From: Paramacrobiotus metropolitanus | Taxonomy: Eukaryota; Tardigrada; Eutardigrada; Parachela; Macrobiotidae | Length of the DNA stretch: 64,000 nucleotides | NCBI RefSeq assembly: GCF_019649055.1 | Contig: NW_026570332.1 | Location: 1 to 64,000, forward strand | Direction: 5' to 3' | Shown here: piece by piece, positions 11,640 through 22,589 of the stretch | Position numbering within the stretch: the stretch's first letter is position 1 | Layout: each line of letters opens with the position of its first letter | Made by a program: the position numbers and the translations under genes | Notes under the pieces: model-generated | The model's database searches: none | Seen by the model: only the letters and a program-made list of their open reading frames with translations | What the model was told of the DNA's origin: nothing

Positions 11640-12560
11640 GGACGTCTTCCTAGTCGGAATAAGCCCCCGGACAGATCTCTTTCTAGTATTTTTATACATT
11701 TTCTAACAAACGAAATTGTATTTTACTTAGAATCTCTAACCAGATCTGTTTTGCATTACGTTTTGCTCACTGGAATTGTGATTAAACTTTATTACTTTTC
11801 TGTTTCGCGCTGTTTAACCGTCATTACATTTTTCTTTTACGCTCTCCGAAGCCAACAGAAGCAAGATGCCGGCCAACAGAAGCATTACCGGTCCAACGAA
11901 ACGCCCGAGCGGCTTCCAGATTTGCGGCCGTGAGTTGCTTGCCTCTCATGGATCTGGAAGTTAAGGATGGGACGGTCAACAGGACACCGGACTCCCACTG
12001 CAAGAGGACGCGTACCGGCGACCCCACATGGGTCGACCGGAGAGGTGCGATGCTGGCGCGGTACTGAGTCGGAGCATCCTCGCAGGAGCTCGGATTCCCG
12101 CCCAGAGGCATGTTAGAGGCACGACAGCCTGCGTGGTAGATACGCCACTTTGCGTATGCGTACCAACGCACACATGCTGATTCGCCCTCTCTCGTACGTA
12201 CGTGAGTGGCTGCACTGCACTCTCCGCCTAGCGGATCTACCGCGGGCGCACTCACTGAGCATACTTGCTCTCGTTCCTCTCACTCGCAGTATGACTCAGC
12301 GCCTATACGCTCGCGTTGGATACGAGCCCAGTCTGCGCATCACATTCCACATGTCTTGACGCACGACGTTGCCGCCAGCGCTCTTTCTCTCTCTACATTT
12401 GATTACGCGCTAGAACTCGCTCGCAGCAACATGACTTGCTGATTTTCATGCCAGACATTGGCGTCTTTGTTCTTTCTCCCGCAATCACGCGGTATTTTGC
12501 TCCCCTTTATTTGTCAATAAAGATCACTGTGAGCTCCCTGCGCTTGCCTGTTATACTACA
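11640..12560 (+). mobile_element. Probable 3' LTR of the retroelement
   Basis: Sequence character changes near 11,640 from CCGAC-rich to mixed. The block contains an AT-rich start, repeated CCAACAGAAGCA words near 11,850-11,890, and a poly(A) signal AATAAA at 12,516-12,521 followed about 40 bp later by a CA-ending terminus (TTATACTACA at about 12,551-12,560). Ordinary AT-rich DNA follows. An LTR is expected here from element layout, but its partner lies outside the window, so neither its length nor its TG start can be verified. Confidence 0.45.
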
Positions 12561-12715
12561 GTATGCTAAGGAGATATTTTGAAATGTTTTTTTACAGACA
12601 ATGCCTAAGTAGTAAGTACTCCTGCTTTAATAGAAAACGCATTTCTCAGGGTCTTACATGAACGTTCTGACATATAGGTCAACAGCTATTAAACGTACAA
12701 CGATTGAGGACTTAC

Positions 12716-15700
12716 AAACAGTAACGGGGAACGAGATTCCCAATTACTCCAGCCGCACACGAACCTGTTAACATAAAATTGGGGCTCATTAATATCACTC
12801 ACGGCGTACGGGAAAATCGAATCTTCGTGTGATATGCTGCCTGATACAATAGCACAGAATTATGTCATGCACAGTAACATGTTATACTCTTCTGGTTGTA
12901 GCAAGTACAGAGCTTTAAACTTTAAACACATGCGAAAATCAGTTAACCAACCAGAATGAACTCCGAAGCGCAGATGTATGTTTTTCTTCTGCATTCCCAG
13001 GGTCTCGAAATTCGCTAACAAAGACTTCGCCATATAGCTGATTTCGACGGCATGCGTTGAGCCATTTCGGACCGGAAGTCCACTGGCGACCTATATTAAG
13101 CAGCCACAATTAAAATTCACAGCAACAGTCATAAAACTCTTTGTCCGGATCCTATTTGACCATTTTGTTCACAATCGGCATTCTGATGTCGATCTTTATC
13201 GTTAATAGTCGTATACGAGTACGAAAGTACTTGTACTGTATTTACGCCGCTACTAAACCTAAACAGGAAGCCAATGCAGAAATCTGGATTACGTGATAAT
13301 TTTTTTTCACAATGTAAATTATCAGTAAGTACTTTTTAATGTATGTATAAATATAATCTATATTCGTTGCATGACGGGTAAATGCGAACAGTTTATATAT
13401 GGGGGCTATCGTTTAACTGCAAAATCAGCATTTTCCAACAAATATAATTATTGTCTGCGGTAAATTGACAACAAGATCTGCGGTTTGCACCCACATCAAA
13501 CAAATCCATATGAACATTTGAATCGTTTTGTACTAAACAATCGACACAGGGTGCGTCGTCCAGGTTCAGTAAAGGCCAATTGCAATTGAAACTTCACTGT
13601 ATTTCTGTGAAATTATTCCGCTATAGGGGCATTTCATCGTCGACCCGTATTCACAATGCTTCGCAAATAATTTTACTCTTACCATATATGTGTCTCCAAT
13701 GGTTTCCACTTTGTAAACATCAAACCTTTGAATTTCCGTATCAAAAGCAACATAGATGGTGTTTAAAGTGGCAATGACCGAACCGATGTCTGCTGTAGCC
13801 ACCCATCCAACAAAGCCCGGCATATCTGAGAAGGATATTGTAACGCAGTCGAAATATTCAGGATTTATCGCGACTTTGTTTCGCAAGCTTTCGACAATGG
13901 ATCTGCAAACGGTGCATATGCACTATGTACAATATACAGATACGAGGAGCGAATTATACAAAGAACGATCTTTAAACTTAAGACTTAATTAGAATTTTAC
14001 CGGGGTAGCATTTCCGCCAGTAAACGGTCGGCTTTCGCTTGTTCGGCTTTCAGCTCGGCTGTCCTCGCGCTAACCGATTCTTCCAAAGTTGCCGCATATG
14101 CGGTCACTTTGAGGAGGATGGATTCGATGACATTTTTGCTCTGTCGTCCGACCATTCTGTGTAAGGCTATACGAATCTGGGATATATTTTCGTACCTTGT
14201 AGTATCAAACGAATCGACAAAGCGTTTAATCGACATATCCGGGTTTGTGTTATTAATCTCCGTATGCCGCTGCAAGTCGTTGTTAGATTGTCTCTCTTGT
14301 GGGCTTGGAAAGAAGATGGTTGATACGATTTTTTTCAGAACTGTTATGTCCAGCAGCTGCGTGGCTGAAATGGCCGAAGCATTCCGTAAAGGTAATGCCT
14401 TATTATTTCTGCGGTCATTTGTTTTATTCCCTGTGTGTTGCGTCAATGACGGGTTGAGTGTTGTCTTCATTTGTTGAAATCCTAACGATCCGATGGCAAC
14501 AGTAAAGTGCGAATCCACGAGACACTTCTTTAATGCTAAAAAACCGTGGTACTTGATAGGAGAGGTGTGAATGTATAGTAAACCCTACAAACAAGAGAAC
14601 ATTAATTAGCGTGTACCGGCGCCATAACATTATACAGAGTATATGTGTGAATTTGCTCTAGGGCTCTAGATCTTTGTGTACAGATATATAGTAGGAGCAG
14701 TAGGAAAAACGCTTAAATTAACAAGAACGAAATAAGAAGAATAGGACTATACCTCAATAATGTCTGATATTAGGAACGTTTTAAACTCCCAGTCAAAATG
14801 CATATCCATTGTTGTTAGCAAACGGTCCAAAGAACCTCTCTGATGCGAAGAAGAAATGGCCCAAGCCATATGACCTTTGCCGCTAATGCACAACCCAATA
14901 AATCGGGAAACATTCCTGTGGTCAATTCGAGCCAGCTACAATGCAACCGTTAATACACCTTGTCAACACTGTTATTTTGGACTGGCCACCACGTTATATC
15001 GATGACTCACTATACTCTTATATATATATATATATATCTGCATATTTAAAAAGGTGGCTTTATATGTCAACAATTTTACAAATTGCCCATCTTTTTGGTA
15101 ATTGTTGCTTTTTTATATAGCTTTTTTGTGCCTGAATCCTAATCACGATGAAGTCTAAAATGCACCAACTGAACTGTTTCAGTTTTATAGGTTGGCTAAG
15201 TCGTAGTAAGGAGTGCATATATACCGCTGGAAAGAGCCACTGATCGTGTAAGACCGCTACCGGTGCTTCCAAATTGTCCCACTGCATCCTTTTTGCCCAC
15301 ACACTTGTTCCGCGAAATGTGGCAGAACTGGAAAAATTGTCATCGTTGTGTGTCGGAGGAGGGACTGTTTGTTGAGCTGAATCAAAAACTAGTTGTTCGT
15401 CCGTAAGCAACCATTGTTGGATGACCTTGCTTTTGGCGTGTCTGAACAGAAAAAATGAGATAGCCGAAGCAAGCCTTTTTCAGCATAAACTGGAGATTAC
15501 CATGCATATACGGTTTTTTAAAATTTTCCGCTCCTTCACAACTTTCTGCGTTACAATAGAACTGTATAGTAGAGTGTACACCCTATATTTTTACTTACCT
15601 TCTAATCATCACACCAACGAAAGCAAGGATGACAAAAACAGCGGCAATCGAGGACCCGATTGGCGTCCAGTAATCTGATGATAGAAAAAGAATATGTTAA

Positions 15701-18700
15701 TTTGGATTAGTGGGATTAGTTGAGAATAAAAAAGAAAACTTAATTGTTGTTGGCATTGTTCAATGCAGGATGCTACGATATACCGATTTTTTCAGGCACA
15801 TACTTAATTATACCATTTACTATCAGTATCAACGGGGATTCAACGTTTTCGTTAAATATAAAAAGCTTGTGGTTTACCATACTAATTCCATACTAATTGC
15901 AACCACAAAGTTCGGAAAATTAAAGTTTTTGTTTCCCGACATGGTATCACTTCTTCTTAAATAGCATTTGCTAGACGTGTCCTTCTAAAGCGAAATGCGA
16001 AAGAAAAACTAATTTTTGCTAGCAAAGCCGATGTTGCAACTTGTAAGTACCGGAAACCACTCACGCACTGGAGGATTTGTTGAAGTTTATTAATTTTAGA
16101 AATTTTGAGTGGTATCTGCACCTGGGTCCGAATTTTGAATATTTTCGCACTAATTCACAAGAATGATGAACGAGGTTTTCACAAAGCCACATGCTATCAA
16201 GCAAAATCTAAATTAAGGTAAACATTAGCTTTTACTTCCTAACATAATGCTGTGTATACATTATATTAGGAATTAAAATCAAATGTTTTACGACTTACTT
16301 GTTAGTGTATATAAAGAGTTATCATGTTTTGCAGTACTACCCTATTTAATGTTGGAATTTATAAGTTGCATACCGTTTTGATGCGAGCAAATGCCCTCTG
16401 CCCCAGAAAAGCCGCATAGCGGTATATCCGGTGGAGGGAATGCAACTGGAAAGGGCCAGTTATTCGATAGACTATAATTCACAACTGGACGTAAAATATC
16501 CAGCGCAGGATCGTACCACATGAATAACTAAAATGATAAAAACAAAGATATTGGGAACATTTTGTGCATTTAATAGTTTGCTTTCCGCAAATCGTAAGTT
16601 TTCATTACCTGCATTTTTTTAGTATTGTTGTTAAAGCCGTAAATGTCCATCGCTAAATTCCGTGATCCATCAGCTGTTACTCGAGATATTCCCGTCGTCA
16701 GGTTTAGGTCATGATTTATCAAACGACGGGCCAGTTTTTTCCCGCTGCAGTGAAAGGTATCCGCACCAACCTCCGCCAGAGTCTGATTTACAGCCCATGC
16801 CAACATTTCTACGCTGTCATAAGAAGCCGCCACCGAAAAAAGGTCAAAGGGCTGAAATTATAATTGATCGGCATTTACACTTATTAAATTTTTACAATAT
16901 ACATTATTGTGAATTTTTAATTCCCAACCTGAATTCCTAATTCGTAGCGTGTACCGTAATCTTTAAGCGTTTTCCGCGCAATGTCACCGTTTAAAGCAAG
17001 ACTGTCTACTGCATGTGCCGGTCTGCTTGTAAAATATATCACGGATCGGAAAATCAGCATATCCTGCAAAACATAGTCACGAGTATAATGAATTTACACT
17101 TACGTAAGAGCAGGTGGCAAAGCGCACTCTGTTTACTCTCCGGATTGTCTTAAAAGTTTCAATCGATCGGGATAACTTGAAAATACTGCATTATTCCATA
17201 ATTATATAATATATGCATACAAATAATATTTGTATGCATATATGGAAATAACGCAACATTTCCAATACGCAATATAAGTTTTTGACCTTATGATGGTTGG
17301 ATTACTTACATATTATGTAAGTTATCCAACAACCATAAGGTCAAAAACTTTGGTGACAGTTACCGGCATACGCATACCGAAGTGGACGTTGGATCGTCGA
17401 AAAGGCTTGCAGCGCCGTATATCGCTTGTTGTGTGGCTTCTATCACAATGAATACCTACACAATTACATTCGTAGTACCACAAACAAATGAGATCGTTGA
17501 AAGCATACAATATAATTTATTTTCGTACTCAAAAACAACCAGTCAGAATTGTAAACGATTCAAAATTTAAAATCTTTTATTTTTGTTTCACTTTAACTAG
17601 CTTTCTGCTCTAGAGGATTGCACTATTATCAGCGTACTTACGTAATCCCCTGATCCCATGCCCATTGGATATGCTACTCTCTAAAGATTGAAGAAGTGTT
17701 TTTGTTATAAATCTGGTTTTTTTAGTACTCAGTTTGCACTTACGTGAGGATACTTATTAAAGGCTTTACGAAAACTCTCTAAATGCGAAATATACTTGGT
17801 ACTATGAAATATAAAGTATGAATTCCACAATAAATTACACTAACCAACAGTAATAATTAAATTAATAGTACACGCATCAAAGCAAGGTATACCGTAATAA
17901 TAGCTACACAAAGCTACAATTCCAGTTGCGGATAGGTCTCAACAGCAATATGTATTCATAAAAATCTTACAAAAGTCACGTACCAGAATTTTGATCATCA
18001 CAGGGATTACGGTGAAAAATATTATAACTGAAATCAGGAATCAACGTTACTTAACAAATGTAATTACGTATTCTGGGCTGACCAACCTACTTCGGCTCCG
18101 TTTTTTGGCGGTACGTAGCACAACTTCCCAAAGACTTGAATTTCCTTGGCCGTCAAATTTCAGTACATCCGCAGCGATGGGGGATTCCCCCGGCGACGCG
18201 CGGGCACACTCCATTTTGAGAGCATTGGCCATATCGGTGTAGTAGCTCGGTGCAGCCGTAGTGTCCAGCAGCGCCGAAACATGAAGCCAGTTTTGCCGAC
18301 GGAGAAGTTTTATGATTACCAACACAACTCCGTAATAGGTTCCGCTGAGAGCAATAGCGGTCGGACTTGCTCCAGGTGAAAGATAATTCCGATCCACCCA
18401 GCCACTGAAGAACAACTGCACATGCACTGCACAGAACTCGTGTGGAGTTGCATTTTAATTATGAAAATCAATGATTTTAAGAGCAATTCAGCTTGCCCAT
18501 CAAAATAAATCGAAAGCCTTGTTGAAATCCGGAATTAATCAAAGTAATCTATACTTTATACTTCACAAATAACCTGTGTTAGAAAAGACATGGCTAAAGG
18601 GCATTTTCCGGTATTTTGTAATATTACAACGATGCTCTAAAAATCTAACTCAAATTGTTTATTCAGCGCTTCGAGGGAGCTGACGGCATATGACGTGGAT

Positions 18701-19725
18701 GCAGATTGACATAACAAAATTGTTGAAATTTAAAAGCATGTAACAATTAAACAGCTGCATTTTTAAAAACAGTACTAAACTCACTTTGTGAAAATCAGCG
18801 TATCCCATCCTGAAAAAGGTATGAATAATGCAGTACATACTGATCAGTGTTGCTCACTGTAATTTGGCATGATTCTTACAAGGACATTGGCATCTACGTG
18901 CACGACTGGAAATCATTTAAGTAATTTTTCCAAAAGGCAATACAATCTAACGTAGCAAACATGTTATACAATTGTATGTATGTTATCAATTACCCGACGC
19001 CAAGTAGGTCAGTTCAGCAAGACCACCACAACCTAAAAGTACACATGACCTTTATTATTATTATTACATCAGGAGCAGACAATTCTCTAAACGGGACTTC
19101 AACGTCTGGTCGGTACAAAAAACAATTGCTAAGACAGATCAACGGTTCGGACAACAAATTTGAAAAATCCCCCACCATCAACACTGAGTATCTGCATGTT
19201 AACTTTTTGTATGCGCTTAAAAATATTCTTTAGTCGCATGGCCAGCGTGCCTTCTCCGATCTTCTTTTTCGCCATATTTAGTGCACATAATACTTTTTAA
19301 AGAGATGCATCAAATATGTGTAACAACAGGAATCTAGCAAGTGAAAGTGCGTTTAGCTTGCAAATTAAACAGTCCTTACTTGCTCCGATTAAACCAATGC
19401 AGTAATTTCTCGCATGCCCATAATAATAATCCGCCACAATTGCAGGCATGGTAGCCGAGGCGTCAGCGCATGTTTTATCCGATTTTTCAAATAGTGTCGC
19501 CAAAGATATATTTAGAAACTCCGCGTATTCATGATTGACCTTTTGCAGGGCTAAGGTTAAAGCGCTTCCGGTAAATGGCAAAGAAATCGTGCTGGGCACA
19601 TTATATGGTAAAAACGAAACTAACTGCACATTCAGGGGCGCAAGTGAAACCAATACTGTGTGTTTTGGATGCAAATCAAACAGAATGGTTATCAAAACCC
19701 CAAGAAGAAGTAGGAGGAGATGCAT
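12716..19725 (-). CDS. Receptor-type guanylyl cyclase, 3' part of catalytic domain missing
   Basis: A membrane guanylate cyclase making cGMP on ligand binding. Exons seen on the minus strand: 19,725-19,380 (signal peptide, then TGSALTLALQKVN of the ANF-receptor domain); 18,418-18,087; about 17,160-17,110; 17,065-16,932; 16,853-16,609; 16,527-16,374 (PPPDIPLCGF juxtamembrane); 15,674-15,599 (one transmembrane helix); 15,441 to about 15,200 and 14,935-14,753 (kinase-homology domain, DHRNVSRFIGLC); 14,584-14,001 (KHD end, then coiled-coil linker ending LLAEMLPR); 13,902-13,683 (FSDMPGF and VYKVETIGDTYM); 13,090-12,952; 12,764-12,716 (GVIGNLVPRYC). Both metal-binding Asp motifs are present. The next expected segment (FGDTVNTASRMES type, with catalytic Asn and Arg) is not found before the retroelement LTR at 12,560. 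A few small ligand-domain exons remain unplaced between 18.4 and 19.4 kb. Confidence 0.88.
17206..17347. repeat. Two adjacent inverted repeats in a guanylyl cyclase intron
   Basis: ATATGCATACAAAT and its reverse complement face each other at 17,211-17,241. Immediately after, 17,279-17,312 and 17,313-17,347 form a nearly perfect hairpin of about 33-bp arms (TTTTTGACCTTATG...CATAAGGTCAAAAA, one or two mismatches). The pair may be a small fold-back element. No coding sequence is present. Confidence 0.6.
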
Positions 19726-21999
19726 GTTGATCCCGCAAAATTAAAAAAATATAATAATCAAAGTCACAAAGAAATCGTACTGCGGCTACGGTTATTCACG
19801 AGATACGCACATCAGAGCGACTTACTCCGTTTCTGTTTTCAGAAAATAATTGCTCATGTCTATGAATTATTTCAAAAACTATAATATGATGGTTAAATAG
19901 TGTATAAAATATGCACAATGTACAGAATATATATACTGTATGTGATGATATAAGGACGCTGCCATTGAGTAAAATAATAAGCGTGCAAACGTACAAACGA
20001 AACGTAGAAACGCTTACACTGCAGTCGGCATTGCATATAATTTTGAACAGCTTTGAGCAGTAATAAGTAACATTGTTTGATTAGTACTAGTAACTTTACA
20101 ATGAGATAATTTAACTACAATACTTCTGTGCTTAGTACGTAGCAGCTGCAACGTCAAGCTTCGGGATTAATATTTACTTCTCTGAGAAGTCGATTTTAAC
20201 GCGCACAATCGCACATATCTGTACAGTCCGACCGAACCAGGAGGCGGACCAGATCGACTATTCCGTTCAAGGCGGAAACAACAACAGCACGATGTCAAAT
20301 GGATTGCAGGGGATGATGCCACCGTGTTCGATATAAGGCTATTGTACATGTTTCCTGTGCGACTGTCACGGATTTCGGGGTACGCGAATACGCCGGAAGT
20401 AAAACGGTGGCTTAAGCCTGTCCGCCGTCCGGTGTGCAGTGACGAATCAAAAATCAAAACGTGCGCCGGCCCACGCTTTGGAGGTTTCAAAAAGATTCGT
20501 ATTTCGAGATACGAGTACTCTACGCTCTGCACCTTCATATCCATTCAGATTTCGAACCTGTTCCATGAAAGGTACGTACCGTTTGTGACTGTACATGTAG
20601 CACCTGGACTTGCGCATGTGAGTGGGATAATTAAGATTTATTTACTGACCAATGAAATTTCTCTCTTTTTAAGACCTGGGTCTTAGCAATATAAAATATG
20701 CAGTAATTGTAATTACGTACATATGCCAATATGCATAATTTAAGTACAGTCATACAAATACAATACAACAACCACACTGATTTACCCAAAAAGTAAAAAC
20801 CTACCCTGCACGATTCCATGAAATGACAATGTGTAGCGCAAGGAATGCTTTACTGTTGTAGCTCTATGCTTTGATTGCTTTCACAGCTAACCGTAAGAAG
20901 AGAGAATAATGATCCCACGGTCCCATTCGTGATTCTCGCTGGGACTACAGACTGGCAGTGTGTCATTTTGACGTCACTAACAAACAGGGATTTCACGGTG
21001 CGGCAACAGGGGGTTTACGCATTCGTTCTGTTTCTGTTTGTGTGCTGTTATATGGGAGGTGGTGCAATACCGTGGCCATAGCACTGGCGCTTAATTTAAG
21101 AAAACTGTTAATATTTTTATAACACATTTGCCCCCTCCATTGCAGAGGATAGTTTTCTGTAAATTTTGATGCATCTGCGCAGTTAACAAACAGCACCGTC
21201 TGCGTACGCGCCCTGTTCAAGGAGTGCGGGATTAGCACTTGTTCTTATGGGCCTACGATGACTTCCCGGCGTAGCTTAGGCGTACTGCTCCCAACCGCCA
21301 CAGGGCGCCATCCGGGCGAGAATCGTCAATTGCAAACGATCTTAAGTCTATAATACAAATAGAACATTTCTTTCCAAATAGAACATAATATAATACAAAT
21401 AGAACATAATATGGAAAGAAATGTTCTATTTGTATTAAATACAAATAGAACATTTCTTTCCATACAGATTAATAAATAAATACATGGAGCTAGAATCAGT
21501 AGAATGAGTAAAGTACTCACAGTTCGAAAAATATCAAAATGGCATTATGCATACTGCTATGGACTATTCTGTTATTACAGGAATGAAAAAATGGCAATGT
21601 CTTCGCTTTATATTTATTAGCAATAGCATTATGTTATCAGCAATAGCATTATGTGTTTATTTGATTAAATGTAAATGCAGTATCGCTAAATTTTGCTCCG
21701 CGTCTAGTACTCTGTAGTAGTCTGTACAGTCCACATATGCAAGTAGTTGCCGACAATTCACTCCGACAAAAAGGGGCGCTTTCCGGTGCGGTTATGGAAA
21801 CTGTCAGACGCATGCGGTTAACTTCTTGCAAAAATACGAGTACGACGAGTGCACAATAATATTGTGCAGAAGTGGCGTCTTACTTGATTTTATTCGTGAT
21901 TTACAGTTATTGAGTGGATTCTCAGAGTGACAACGTAATAGAGAATACACAGCATTAGATAAAATAAATGTTTCTCTGTTTCTTCTTCAGGATAATGCA
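19726..21999. other. Stretch without a confident gene
   Basis: Open frames exist on both strands at 20,167-20,690 and 20,875-21,240 with more balanced composition than the flanks, and GT/AG signals are present. I could not join them into one frame or recognise a family. The plus-strand frame at 20,280-20,571 ends at a GTACGT donor but does not join in frame to the next open segment at 20,883. Part of an unrecognised gene is possible. Confidence 0.3.
21350..21465. repeat. Fold-back of ACAAATAGAACATTTCTTTCC units
   Basis: Copies of a roughly 21-bp word occur in direct and inverted orientation: forward near 21,355, a partial forward copy near 21,393, inverted at about 21,412-21,436, and forward again at 21,440-21,462. 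The central pair would fold into a long hairpin. Confidence 0.6.
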
Positions 22000-22364
22000 C
22001 TAGGAGCCCCTGCGGTTAACATAACCGCCTATGACAAATCCTCCATAGGCGGCTATGCTAGCCGTACAGGCTAACAGTGCATAACCCTGAAAGAAAAACA
22101 AAAAAGAATTTATTTTACCTAATACTGTGTATTATTCTGCATTTTTCAAGACTATACATAAAAATTTAATGCAGGAATGAACAAAGTTATGAATTTTCAA
22201 AGATTTACGTTAAAACAGCCTGTGGCATGGGCCACCGCACGCGTGTTTCTGTTACGTTGTCACTTAACAACTGGAGGGTCCACAGATGGTGCAATGGCTG
22301 TAAACTCACGAATAAAATCAAGTAAGACGCCACTTCTGCACAATATTATTGTGCACTCGTACGA
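21838..22364. repeat. 56-bp inverted repeat pair flanking about 410 bp
   Basis: CGAGTGCACAATAATATTGTGC and the following bases to ATTCGTGA (about 21,846-21,898) reappear as the reverse complement at about 22,309-22,360. The copies are essentially identical over some 53 bp. The enclosed sequence includes the small minus-strand exon below. This could be a pair of terminal repeats or an inverted duplication of an exon. Confidence 0.6.
22000..22086 (-). CDS. Possible C-terminal exon of a small membrane protein
   Basis: Read on the minus strand after a TTTCAG acceptor, the exon encodes a Gly/Ala-rich hydrophobic stretch (ALLACTASIAAYGGFVIGGY) followed by VNRRGS and a TAG stop. It looks like a single transmembrane helix with a short basic tail. 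Upstream exons could lie at 22,240-22,540 on the same strand, but none could be joined with certainty. The family is not recognised. It might equally be a chance open stretch. Confidence 0.3.
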   Translation of the reverse strand, partial: GYALLACTASIAAYGGFVIGGYVNRRGS

Positions 22365-22589
22365 CTTCAAGTTCCATACCACTGCTGTCCATAATTTTCA
22401 GACGTAATACGATAAATCGTACTAAATTCAACAATCTGCAGGCATAGGTATCTGGTTTTACATTTGATTCGTTCAACAGCTCCGGACATTGAAATAATTT
22501 TTTTTCCTTTCTTGTACCTGGATCGACGTGAAGTACCATATTCTGTGGCGCAGACTCGGCGCGCTTGCCACTTCGTGAGTCTGGACGCT

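Larger units (their letters stand above)
1..12560 (+). mobile_element. Degenerate Ty3/gypsy-type LTR retrotransposon (5' end beyond window)
   Basis: On the + strand the order is aspartic protease (about 720-975), reverse transcriptase (3.5-4.2 kb), RNase H (4.2-4.8 kb), zinc-binding and core integrase (5.3-5.95 kb) and a basic integrase tail (to 7.14 kb). That is the Ty3/gypsy order. Every domain is split by frameshifts or stops, so the copy cannot encode a working polyprotein. About 4 kb of hairpin-rich non-coding DNA follows, then a likely 3' LTR with AATAAA at 12,516. No 5' LTR or primer-binding site is visible, so the element starts left of the window. The block is unusually rich in CCGAC/GTCGG words, unlike the AT-rich DNA to its right. 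The right boundary is inferred from the composition change, the poly(A) signal and the TACTACA ending. Confidence 0.85.

Noticed and set aside
12560-12715. A last guanylyl cyclase exon (AACGTTCAT between AG and GTAAG)
   Set aside because: Joining it does not continue the conserved motif, and reading on gives a stop.
20167-20544. Minus-strand 125-residue frame as a gene
   Set aside because: The complementary strand is equally open over the same bases. No family match and no consistent splicing on either strand.
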